This document shows, piece after piece, positions 33,100-44,900 of a stretch of DNA of 64,000 nucleotides. The notes under the pieces are model-generated. The model had not been told where the DNA came from. It was given only the letters and a program-made list of their open reading frames with translations, and ran no database searches. Where the stretch lies: the NCBI GenBank assembly GCA_001599755.1, contig BCHX01000001.1:2170001-2234000 (forward strand). Direction: 5' to 3'. The position numbers were made by a program, and so were the translations under genes. How positions within the stretch are numbered: the first letter of the stretch is position 1; every line of letters begins with the position of its first letter. Source of the DNA: Gliomastix tumulicola (taxonomy: Eukaryota; Ascomycota; Sordariomycetes; Hypocreales; Bionectriaceae).

Positions 33100-36000
33100 T
33101 TAGAAGTTGGCCACAGCAACTGCCATAGCCTGGTTATCAGAGTGTGAGATGGACAGAGTAATATCTTGCAGGCCAGCCTTCTTAGCAGCGGCAGCAGCCT
33201 CACCACGGAGCTAGAAAAGAGAGTCAGACGCAATACGAACCACACGAGGGGGGGAGTCAATAGGGACTTACCCTGACAATAGGGGCACCAGTCTCATGGT
33301 CCTTCATGACCTCAATATCCTTCATCGCCGCACCTGCGCCCTTGCTGGCAACACCGAGTGACTTGAACACGGCTTCCTTGGCACACCACCGGCCGGCGAA
33401 TGAGCTCTGAGGGCTGGGCGCCTTGCGGCAGTAGGCAATCTCGTTGGGAGTGAAGTTACGCTCCACGAAAGTCTCATTCTCAATGTTGATGGCCGAGATC
33501 TCCTCAACATCGACACCGACCTTGCTGTTCTTGTTCGCAACCTTCTGCGCAAGAGTCTCCATGACCTGCTGCGTCTCACTTGCCCGAGATGCAGGAACCT
33601 TCTTCTCAGACTCCTTCATGAAGTTGGGGGCATAAGACAGCTCAGCAGACTTGGCGTCAGCCGAAACCCTAGCATCAGGGTTCAGGAGAACCTTGCTGAG
33701 CTGGCTGTCAGTGTAAGGAGAGGCGGGCTTGGCGACAAAGATGCTGTTGTTGATGAGACCGTTGTGGAAGTAGCGGTAGGCCTTCTTCTGGCGAGCCTCA
33801 ACCTTGGCGGCGTACTGGTGGTACACACCCTCGTCCAGGACGGCGTAGAGGTACTTGGGGTGAATACCAATAGCCTGGGCACCCTTCTGGCCGAAACCGA
33901 AAGAGGTGACCGAGAACGCCTTGATACCGTCCGTCTGGATGGAGCGGCTGGGGTAGACAATGAGATCAAAGTCCTCCATCACAGGGTCCACGTTATCGGC
34001 GTTGCGGTTGCCGGGAACAAGACCCGAGTTGAGAACCTGGAGGCAGCCGTTCATCATCCAGGCACCGGCAGCACCCTTGGGGTGACCAGTGAGGTACTTC
34101 TGGAAGATACCGAGGACAGCGTTACCCTTCTTGCGACCAAGATGGCGGAGCTGCTGGCAAATGACAGAGGACTCGTTCTTGTCGTTGGCCTTGGTCGACG
34201 TTCCGTGGAACGAGGCAACATCGAGGTCGTCAATGGTGAGACCCCAGGTAGCAAGGGCACCACGAAGGGGCGCGATGGTGGCGTCGTTCTTCCAGAAGTT
34301 GTTGCCCATGCTGCGGAGAAGCTCGCTTTCCTGTCGGGCGGCCTCCTTCTCAATGTGTGCAACGCGATCCTGGGCATACTCAGTCTCGTCAAAGGTCGAG
34401 CCCTGAGCCTTCATAGCCTCAACCTCATCCCAGACAAACTCAAGCTCAGACTCTTGCCACTGCTTGATCTGCTTCTTGCGGCGCTCGATCTGTCGGCGAC
34501 GGTAGTTGATGTCCAGCAGAGGCGAAGGGAACTTGCCAGCATGCTCACGGGCGGTAGTGAGAACACCTTGGCCAGGAGCAGGCACGGAGCGGCCAATCTT
34601 GTCAGAGGCAGTGGTGGTCAGAGCGATGATGCCATAGATCGGCACACCCATCTCGAGAGCCAGCTTGGCCGTCATGATGATCTGGATACCACATCCCTGG
34701 GACTCCATGAATCCGTTTCTGGTGGTGGTGGTGGGACGGGACATCTCCTTGGGAGTGCGGCCGTGCTCGAACTCGTCGACAGTGTTGCTTGTCGCCTTCA
34801 TGTTGGCGAATTCGTACGAGCCCTCCTCGCCGAAGTCATCGAAACCACCGACGAAGCAGACCCTGGCCTTGCCCTCGATGATGGTCTCGTAACCAATGTC
34901 AACGGACTCGACGGCGGTAGCGCATGCACCGACAGGAGTCTTGATAGGTCCAGACGAAGACAGCAGCAGCATGTTGACCCAGGCAGCCATGGTGTTGATG
35001 AAGGACTCCTGAAGAATATCGTTCTGCAGAGGCTTGTCCAAGAAGCGATCCTTGTGCATGCCTCGCAGCGCCGCAGCACCTCCCATACCAGATCCAACAC
35101 AGTTACCCAGCTCGGAGACGTGGACATACTTGTAGAACTCGTAGGGGTCAGTGACACCACAGGACAGAAGGGCCTCAGCAGTCGAGACGAGGAGGAAGAG
35201 GGTAACAGGGTCGACCTGCGAGATGATGTCCTCCGGAACGCCGTATCGCTTGGCGTCCCAGCCAGCGGGAATCTGTCCGGCAACAAGACGATCGAAGCGG
35301 AGAGCCTTGGGGATCCAAAGAGCGGCACCCTTCTTGAGTCGAATGGTGTACTCGCCACTCTCGGGAATCTCAAAGACCTCCACCTTGTCGCCGTGCTCGC
35401 GCTTGAACTCATCAGCAGTCTCCTTGGAGGCCTCGAAGGGCTCAAGGTCCTCCTCGATGACAACCTCGTGGAGAAGCTGCTTCTTGTTGGGGTCGTAGCC
35501 ACCGAAGAGCTCAGGCTCGATCAGGCGGATACCAGAGTGCTCGAGAATGAACTTCTCGTATTTCTGCTTGATATCCTTGTCATCAACAGGGTCGCCAGTC
35601 TTGGCATCAACCCAGCCCGCATACGGCTTGCCCTTGAGGGGTCCGTTATGGTTCTTGATGAGACCCATGATCCAAGCCATCTCGACGCAACCCTCGAGTG
35701 AGAACTCGCCGTAGGCCTCCATCTCCCAACGGGTGCGAGAGTTACCCCAGGGACCAACTTCAGCGAAACCAGTGACGACCACGACCTTCTCGAGATCAAC
35801 CATGCCCTTCAGAGTATCATGGTGAGGGGCGATCTCGGTCTTCCAGTCGGGCAAGGGAGGGAAGTCAAATTTGATGTTGGCACGGGGCTCGATCAGCTTC
35901 TTCTTGTACAGCATCTCAGAGTCAGCGCCGTTGACAATGGTGTTCTCAATGGCGCTCTCCTTGGTGACTGCCTTGCGGATCTCGCTCGTCTCCATGATGT

Positions 36001-38809
36001 CCTTGCGCAGCTTGGTCATCGCCTCGTTGAGGTTGGGGATGAACTGGAGACCACCGTTGAGATCGGCGAAGACAGGCTCAGACTGGCAGAGGTCGACGAT
36101 GGCGGGAGACATCAGACCAAGAAGGTTGAAGGCCATCTCCTGCTGCGAGAATGTGCGGACTCCGAAGGCCTCGACACCCTCAGCAACGATGTTGTTGCCG
36201 GACATCAGACCGGTACCACGAGTCCAGCCAATGACGGCACCGCAGATGGTGAGGTAGTTGGCCCAGCTCTCCGAGTACCAACGGTTGAACAGTGTCTCAA
36301 GACCGAGCTTGGACTCGGAGTACAGACCGTCATTTCCAAAGGTACCGTGGTTGGGAGACAGGGGAAGCACGACCTGTGCGGGGCGGGTCTCGAAGCCACG
36401 CTCAGCCTTCTGAGTCTTGACACATCCGAGGAGACGGACGAGGTTGGTGAGCATGATACGGTGAGCAAGCTCTGACTTGGAGTCGACACTGTCGATCTGG
36501 CGGCCGTTCTCAGAAATGGCAGCAAAAGGAATGATGTAATCCAGATCCCAGCCGAGACCGGTCTTGGGGTCGTAGATGTACTCGATCAGAGCCTCCACGT
36601 CCTGCTTGCTACCCTGGTTGAAGGGGACCACGACGATCTGGGAGCCACGGGATCCATACCGGGTGTACATGGACTGGTAGTACTCCGTGACCTCCCGAGA
36701 GAATCGGCTGGTGGTGACGACGACTCTCGCGCCGCCACTGACAAGGCCCTGGAGGACCTCGGCACCAATGGATCCAGCACCAGCACCCGTCATCAGGACA
36801 TGCTTGTCCTTATAGGTCACACCAGACTTGGCCGCATCCTCGAGGCAAGTGAGGTAAGCGCCGGTAAGCTTCTTGCTGTAGTCCCATCCATGAAGAGTCT
36901 TGCGCTTGAGGTGAAGGAAGGGAATGGTCTCAACCTTGCCCTTGTTGTGGCTGGTTCCCTTCAAGCCACTCTTCCTGGTCTTTCCGTTCTTCTCAGGAAT
37001 GATCTGGCTCTCGTTCATGGCGAGCGAACGCAACACATCACCATACAAGCTCTTGATCTCAAGCTGCGAGGTCTTAGACATCTTATGCTGCTGGCGAATA
37101 AGCTTGTAGATGCGGCCGAGGTCGTTCTGAACCTTGGTACGGTTACCGTACTCGGAGATCTTGCCTCCCTCGGCCATCTGCTGAACGTAGTGCTCTAGCT
37201 TCCTGCAGCTGGCGCGGGGGACTTCTTCGTAGTTGAGGTTACCTCGGGCGTCAACAGAGGTACGAGGACCGGTGGGAACCGCGACATCCTTGTACACGGG
37301 AGAGGCCTCGAGAACGTCCTTGCAGTTCTCAATCAGAAGCTGGCCAAGCTCCTTGGCAAGCTTGTAGGTCTCGCCCCTCTCCGTCGGGCAGTTGTCAATG
37401 TTGTACTGCATGAACTCGACGAGCTTCGGGCTCGCGCGGTTCATGATGCGAATGCACTGGCTGACAATCTCTCGATCGACTGCCTGCAGTCGCCCAAAGA
37501 TGACGTCGTAGTACATACTGAGGGCGTCCTGACGAGCCCAGTTCCAGGACGAGTCATAAGTACGAGCCTTGAGCGGGCTAAACACGGGCTCGATGCCAGA
37601 GGCGTAGAAGTCACCGTGTTCGGCGTTCCAGAGATCCAACTGAGACTGAAGAATGTTCTCCGACTTCTTAGTATCAATGGCGGCCTTGTCGCCCGCGCGG
37701 AGGTCCATCTTGAGGTAACGGGCAAACAGCTCAAGCTGCTGCTTGAACAGGGCCCGCTGGTCTTTGGTCAGGGCATCGATGGCAGCAGGGTCCATCATCA
37801 TGCCACCACCTGAGCTGCCAGAGGACGCGCTAGCCGATGCGCTCGTCAGCGAAATGCCGGCATTTGTAGCGTACTTCTGAACAACACTGTCGAGGAAGCC
37901 CTTTGCGTCGCCCTCGGAGCCAAGGCGAGCGGGAGGCTCCATGGTCAAGGCGAGGAGCAGGGCGCCATCCTGTCGGCCAGCGCCAAGCCCCCACCTCGAT
38001 TCAAGGTATTTCCTTGCCGTGGTGATGTTGAAGCCGCCGGGCATTTTGGAGGAGATCATGCGTGCAATAAGCGATGTCGACTGCTTGCCGAGGTTGCCAT
38101 CGAAAGTAGCTTGCATGGATGCGCTGAGCTCATCGAGAGGGGTATCTTCGGCCTTCTCGGGCGCGGAACCGAATTCCTTGCCGAGATCACCAAGAATCTC
38201 GTTCTGGAGGGTAGATTTGCCTAGAGATCACTGTCAGCCGATGATTGTTGTGTGGAGAGGAATAGGACTTGAGTACTCACCACCAACGAGATCCTTGATC
38301 GCCTTGCTGAGGGGAATCTCCAGTAGAGGCTTCTTGAGCTTCTGAGCGATCAGAGCCCGGACAATGTCCACGGCCTGAACAGGTTCATCCGGAACCTGGG
38401 CGGCTGGGCCTGAGCTCGGAGGAGGGGCCGCAGCAGCAGCAGCAGGTGCCGCTGCCGCTGCGGGAGAGGCGGCAGGCGCAGCATCAGCCGAGCTGGAGGC
38501 GGCTGCCGGCTCTGGCTCCTCCTCCACAGGGTCTACATCGTAGTAGATCTCTTTCGCATCCTTATTGTAGCACAGAATCTGACGCTGAACGGACTTGGCG
38601 GCATCGTAGGCTTCGTATTTGGATGCCAGCGTGCGCTTAGCCATAACACCGAGGGTATCAGCGGGACCAATTTCGACAACACGCTCGGCCGTCTTCTCAG
38701 CAAGGAAGACATCCTGGGTCTCGATCCACCTCACGGGCGAGGCGAATTGGTATGCCAGCAGCTCGATGAGCAGCGTGTGGGCAAGGTCCTGCTCGACTTC
38801 AGGACGCAT
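33100..38809 (-). CDS. fas2: Fatty acid synthase subunit alpha
   Basis: Three exons: 38281-38809, 33272-38220 and 33100-33210; 1862 residues, the normal length. Order of domains: an N-terminal MPT-contributing segment, an Ala/Pro-rich linker (about 105-140), the acyl carrier domain with the phosphopantetheine serine in VGGKSTLQNEIL (S179), a structural part, the ketoreductase (about 650-900, NAD(P)-binding TGAGAGSIGAEV), the ketoacyl synthase (MGGAAALRGM, catalytic Cys1276 in TPVGACATAVES, SFHGTSTKAND, YLTGHPKGAAG), and the C-terminal phosphopantetheinyl transferase (from about 1740, GVDVEEISAI, FAGRWCAKEAVFKSL). Six alpha and six beta chains form the 2.6 MDa cytosolic barrel. Intron 1 interrupts the carrier domain right beside S179. 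It is divergent from fas1. Confidence 0.98.
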
Positions 38810-41800
38810 TATGGCGGCTCGGGGAGGGTGATCACGGGGCTGCCGGTTGAAGACGAGATAGGTGCGGCGCTACTCAGGGAGCAGTCAAGCGAATGATGCT
38901 CCGGCTCGAGATGCTGTAGCACGCGGCCCTGCGTAGGGAAAATTCGATTTGTCGGGAAATGAAGCTTGGGAGCTCTATGGAGCTGGCTGTGTCGCTGAAA
39001 GGAGGATAACGGCTAGACGAAACTCAAGCAGTCAGGATAATGGTTGGGAATTAAACAGCTGACGGCCAGAAAACACAGCTAGGCCGATGAAAGGAAGAGA
39101 ATGGAAGAAAGGGTTACGGCAAGGTATGGAGGAGAGAGGAAGCCAACAGGAAGGTATATCCAGGGACAGGAGGTTAGGGTACGGTACCTTAAAGTGGGAA
39201 GGAGGAAGGAACCGTCCTTTGAGGGACTCGCAAATGCAGCTATTACAACCCTGCCGGCACTACGGAGCACCTAGGGAAAAAATGATAGCAATACTGCGAA
39301 TACTTCCCTCTACCAGCACGGGAGAAACGCAATCAGGAGGGACGGGCAGCTTGTTGAACCCGTCCGTCTTCCCTGGACAGAAAATTCCTGGGTGACAGAC
39401 CCTTTGCAGCGGTCCCACCAAGTGCTAGTAGTATCGCTGTCGGGTACTTCGTACCTGGCTGGCTTTTGGTGGGACCGGAGTGCTCAACCATATTGACAGT
39501 CTAGGCCTATCACAGGATAGCGGGATCCAGGCCCTGTCATCCAATTCCCCAGAATGCAGTGCAGCCGCTGTTTTTTTGGGGCACCATCAGACCCCCACCA
39601 GGGTTAGGCAAGTGCATGGCAGCGTGGGCAAGCAAGGCTTGGAAGGCTTGAGAGCCGGTGTCGTCACTAAGAGTCGGTAGCGGGTACCTCGAGGTACTTC
39701 CAGGACAAGCGTCCAGGGATGCCTCCCATCCCGTCTCTTATCGATTTAGTGCCGCATCCGTCAGCGGCCACAATTCCCATCAATTTTTCTTATCGCGAAC
39801 TGCATGTGGCGTCGCATTGCTTCAACGGCGCGAACAGTTATCGGCTCAATCAGGTCCGCCGTGTGAGTGCTTTTCAGCCACGGGCACGTCAAGAATGTGA
39901 CGGTGTGGCAGCCATCTCCTCGCGCTAGGAGCAAAGACGGCTTCCCAGAAATAGGCACGTTGTGAATGGACGGATGGATCTTCGGCTCGAGGATTTCGCT
40001 GTCCCAGTTCCCACAGTTCCACCTCAGATCGTTGAGGGACTCGACTCGACTCTGGGCTGGACCTCGCCTGCCCGCTTTTACAGAGCAGCTACTGTCGCGC
40101 CGAGAGTATCGGTGTGGTTGACGGGAGTCTTCCGGGCCAGACGCCTCGGGGTTGCTAGGCGATGTGCCAGCCGAAGGATCACCTCATATTTTCAGGGTTT
40201 GAGTTGACGGGTAAACAACAACTCTGCCTGTTCCAGATTGCCCAAGATTCGCATCAGAGAACCCAATCAAGAGACAAGCAGACCAACCAGCAGGCTGCTA
40301 GAAGCACGGGTTTGCTGTCTCACTTCCCTTATCACAAACTCAATTCCGTTTCGTTGCTCCGTGCCGCTGTCTTAGGAATGTTGATAGGTATTATCTCGAG
40401 GCTGTCACTATAGACAGGAAAAGGGGGGGGAGGGTGGGCGGTCTTAGAAGTGAGAGCCGAGCAGCATCCCCCCTACCACCTCGCCAAAACGAATAAGACA
40501 CGGAATGCAGGCAGAACTTGACAAATTTCGACAGCCGACGTGGCAAGAAATCGGCATCATTATTACCAACAAACACGTAAGGATGCGAGGTTGTGCCGGG
40601 TCCGGGCCTGGATCGCGATCGTGTAGGGACGATGGCAGGCACACTGATAGCCTGCATGGACGAGTAAACGAGTTTGATATCAGCAGGATGGGTGTATCGA
40701 CACGGCATGATGATGGGATGAGCCCGCGAGTCCCCGCTCTTGCGCTGAATGGGTGTCTGGCCCTCCCTCAACAGAACAGCCGGCCAGGTCAACATGTTTG
40801 TTCATGGAGGGCCGGACGGGCGGACGATAGATATTACCATCTGACAAATCATGGTTGAGTCAAGTAAGATTCAACGGTTTGTGATTCCCAAGGCAAGGAA
40901 GTCATCATCGCCTACGATTGCCTCAAGGCAGATGCCGCAGATCCAGATGCCCCTCGATACCCTTACTATTAGTGACGGAGGCCCTGCAAGTCACTGCTGA
41001 CCGTGTCCTCAACACGCAAGGCAGAAGAGGGGCACAGAGACAGACAGGCAGCCAAGTGACGCATCCCACTTTGTTTCGTCTCCCTGCCACGACCCTCTGG
41101 CATGCTCTGCCATGTTTCTCGGTGCCTCAGCGCATCAGGAGATTGTCTGGTGGTATCCCCAACAGAACGGAAATTTTGAAATTTTCCCACAGACCGGCTG
41201 TACTCTCAGTGGAAAGTGGATATAACGTGGGAGGTGTGGGCTGTGGGAAACAGTGGAGGGGGTTCGAGGTACCAGCAGGTACCGGCCAACTCAAGGTCCC
41301 AACCAAGCCATCCAAGCCAGCCAACAGCGAGACAGACGCACGCAGACGCATGCAACCCTCCCTGCACAGACTCCCAGAGCACATGGACCCTGCTGCGGTA
41401 CAGGTACCAAGCCGTACTTTTCGAGGCTTTAGTGAGGCACCCGTGGACCCGACTGTTAGCAGTGGATCTGCCCTCGCATCACCTTGAGCTGCATCCCGTG
41501 GAAGAGCCCACCATAATTCTTTCCCGCTGCTCCTGGCCCTTGGAGCTGCAAAGGTCCAGTCTGGTACCCTGATGATAATTATCTTGCCCCGAACCGCCTT
41601 TCTCGTCTTGCAAGCTTCACTTTTCCTCCCTTATCCCCTCCTCCCTCAGATAGATCTCCGTCTCCCTCCTGCTTGAGAGCTGTCTATCTGAATATACCTT
41701 TTCCTTCCTTGCAATTGGGCTTCTCGAGGTCGCCTTTGTCTGACCGCTTGTAACAAACCCAATTGCTCCTCTTTCCCTTACCCTAATTCCCCCGTCCAAT

Positions 41801-41980
41801 TAGCTTTTTTTCGGGGTGTCAAAGACGGCACAGCTTCGTTGCGTTGCTGTCTATTAGTTGTTTCAACGACCACCAGGTCGCAGCTTTGAGGTTTGCTCCC
41901 ACAAAACGCAGCTGAAGGCGAGAGAATCCGTGGCTAACTCGTGCGCTTCAGTCCAGGACTCGTCCATAAAAACCGTCACG
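38810..41980. promoter_or_regulatory. Shared control region of divergent fas2 and fas1
   Basis: 3171 bases separate the two start codons, with no supported gene inside; the open frames (up to 189 codons) lack motifs. GGTAC/GTACC words recur (around 39184, 39441, 39685, 41269-41285, 41400 and 41565). One CCTCGG, the core recognised by fatty-acid-responsive Far-type factors, is at 40144-40149, which may be chance. Shared control of the two subunits is inferred from orientation. Confidence 0.55.
41615..41830 (+). promoter_or_regulatory. Pyrimidine-rich tract upstream of fas1
   Basis: Long CT-rich stretch (for example TTTTCCTCCCTTATCCCCTC near 41620 and CTCCGTCTCCCTCCTGC near 41658) 150-360 bases before the fas1 start. 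Such tracts often mark strongly expressed fungal promoters just before the transcription start. No mapped start is available. Confidence 0.4.
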
Positions 41981-44900
41981 ATGTACGGTGCGGCAACCGG
42001 CCCTCAGACGGGCATCAATACCCCTCGGTCTAACAGCTCCCTTCGGCCGCTCACTCTCTCTCACGGCTCTCTCGACACCTCCTTCCTTATCCCGACCAGT
42101 CTACATTTCCACGCCGCACAGCTCAAGGACCGCTTCGTTGCGAGTCTACCAGCTGCGACAGACGAGCTCGCTCAGGATGACGAGCCCTCGTCTGTTGCCG
42201 AGCTCGTGGCGCGGTACCTAGGCTTCGTTGCTCGCGAGGTCGAGGACGGCGAGGACGATGCGCAGGGCTCCTATGAAGAGGTTCTAAAGCTCGTGCTCAA
42301 CGAGTTCGAGCGCGCATTCCTTCGTGGAAACGAAGTGCATGCTCTGACCGCCTCCCTGCCGGGCATCGAGTCCAAGAAGCTGGAGGTCGTGGGGTGCTAC
42401 TACTTTGCCCGCGCTGTCTCGAACCGCACCATTAAGCCCCATGAGTCTGCGCTCTTCAGAGCTGCTGATGACGGGTCAGCAAAGATCTACACCATCTTTG
42501 GCGGTCAGGGCAACATCGAGGAGTACTTCGAGGAACTGCGCCAGCTGTACCAGACGTACCCGACCTTCATTGCGGACCTCATCACATCGTCGGCCGAGCT
42601 GCTGCAGACGCTCTCCAACCACCCCAGCGCCGAGAAGATCTTCCCCAAGGGTCTCGACATCATGACCTGGCTCACGCACCCAGACTCGACTCCCAACGTG
42701 GACTACCTGATCTCCGCCCCTGTCAGCTTCCCGCTGATCGGCCTGGTGCAGATGGCCCACTACGAGGTTACGTGCAAGGTTCTGGGTGTTGACCCTGGTG
42801 TCTTGCGGGAGAGGCTCAGCGGTGCCACTGGTCACTCCCAGGGTATCGTCATGGCTGCGGCGACCGCTGCGGCTGGGTCATGGGAGTCGTGGCGCGAGAT
42901 CGTCACCTCGACCCTGACTGTTCTCTTCTGGATTGGAGCACGGAGCCAGCAGGCATTCCCCATCACGTCCATGACTCCCACTATGCTGCAAGAGTCTCAG
43001 GACAACGGTGAGGGGAAGCCCACTCCTATGCTCAGCATCCGTGACCTGTCTCAGGCTCAGGTTCAGAAGCACATTGATGTAACGAACCAGTATCTGCCCA
43101 CTGATCGACACATCAGTGTCTCCCTGATCAATAGCCCGCGTAACCTGGTCGTGACGGGTCCTCCCAGCTCCCTCCATGGTCTCAACACGCAGCTGCGGAA
43201 GGTCAAGGCCCCCACCGGCCTGGATCAGACCAGAGTTCCCTACACAGAGCGCAAGATCCGTTTCTCAAATCGATTCCTCCCCATCACCGCTCCCTTCCAC
43301 AGCAAGTATCTTGCCGAGGCCACGGATCTGATCGATGAGGATCTCAAGGATATCACTATTGATTCTGGCTCCTTGGGAATCCCGGTCTACGACACCAACA
43401 CGGGTGAGGATCTGCGACAGAAGGTGTCAGGTAACATCGTGCCAACTTTGGTTCGTCTGATCACCCGGGACCCCGTCAACTGGGAGAAGGCCACCGTCTT
43501 CACCGAGGCCACTCATATCCTTGACTTTGGCCCTGGTGGTCTGTCTGGTCTGGGGACATTGACCAGTCGCAACAAGGAGGGAACTGGCGTCCGCGTCATC
43601 CTTGCTGGATCGATCGACGGCACCACCTCTGAAGTGGGTTACAAGTCAGAGCTCTTTGATAGGGACGAGGAGCATGCTGTCAAGTACGCCATCGACTGGG
43701 TCAAGGAATATGGCCCCAAGTTGGTGCGAACTTCCAGCGGAACCACCTACCTCGATACCAAGATGAGTCGTCTTTGGGGTCTTGCTCCTATCCTGGTCGC
43801 AGGCATGACCCCCGCGACTGTCCCTTGGGACTTCGTCGCGGCTACCATGAACGCTGGGTATCACATCGAGCTTGGCGGTGGTGGCTACTTCAATGCCAAG
43901 CGCATGACCGAAGCCCTGGTCAAGATCGAAGGTGCCATTCCTGCTGGACGTGGTATCACCGTGAACCTGATCTATGTGAACCCCCGCGCCATGGCTTGGC
44001 AGATTCCTCTTCTGGGCCGACTCCGCGCCGAGGGCGTGCCGATTGAGGGTCTCACGATTGGTGCTGGTGTTCCCTCCATCGAGGTTGCTCAGGAGTATAT
44101 TGAGACTCTCGGTTTGAAGCACATTTCGTTCAAGCCCGGCTCTGGCGAAGCTATCCAGGCTGTGATCAACATCGCCAAGGCCAATCCTACCTTCCCTGTC
44201 CTTCTGCAGTGGACTGGTGGCCGTGGTGGTGGTCACCACTCCTTCGAGGACTTCCATCAGCCCATTCTGCAGATGTACGGCCGCATCCGTCGCCAGGAGA
44301 ACATCATCCTTGTCGCTGGCAGCGGTTTCGGTGGTGCCGATGACACCTATCCCTACATCACTGGTGACTGGGCTAGCAAGTACGGTTATCCGCCCATGCC
44401 CTTCGACGGATGCCTCTTCGGTAGCCGCATGATGGTTGCCAAGGAAGCCCATACCAGCAAGAATGCCAAGCAGGCCATCATTGATGCTCCTGGTCTGGAT
44501 GATGGCGAGTGGGAGAAGACATACAAGGGCCCTGCCGGAGGCATCATCACTGTTCGCTCGGAGATGGGCGAGCCCATCCACAAGCTCGCTACCCGAGGTG
44601 TCAGGTTCTGGGCTGAGATGGACCAGAAGATCTTCGGCCTTCCCAAGGAGAAGCGCGTGCCGGAGCTGAAGAAGAACAGAGAGTACATCATCAAGAAGCT
44701 CAATGACGACTTCCAGAAGGTGTGGTTCGGCAGCAACAAGGCCGGCAAGGCCGTCGACCTGGAGGACATGACTTATGCCGAGATTGTCCGCCGTATGGTT
44801 GATTTGCTCTATGTCAAGCACCAGGAGCGCTGGATCGACCCATCATTCGCTCGCCTCACCGGTGACTTCATCCACCGTGTCGAGGAGCGATTCACCACGA

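Noticed and set aside
33764..36475. Long plus-strand frames (645 and 218 codons) opposite fas2
   Set aside because: These are antisense shadows of the highly codon-biased FAS2 exon.
40144..40149. CCTCGG as a fatty-acid-responsive regulator site
   Set aside because: One six-base match in 3.2 kb is expected by chance; not called as a separate site.
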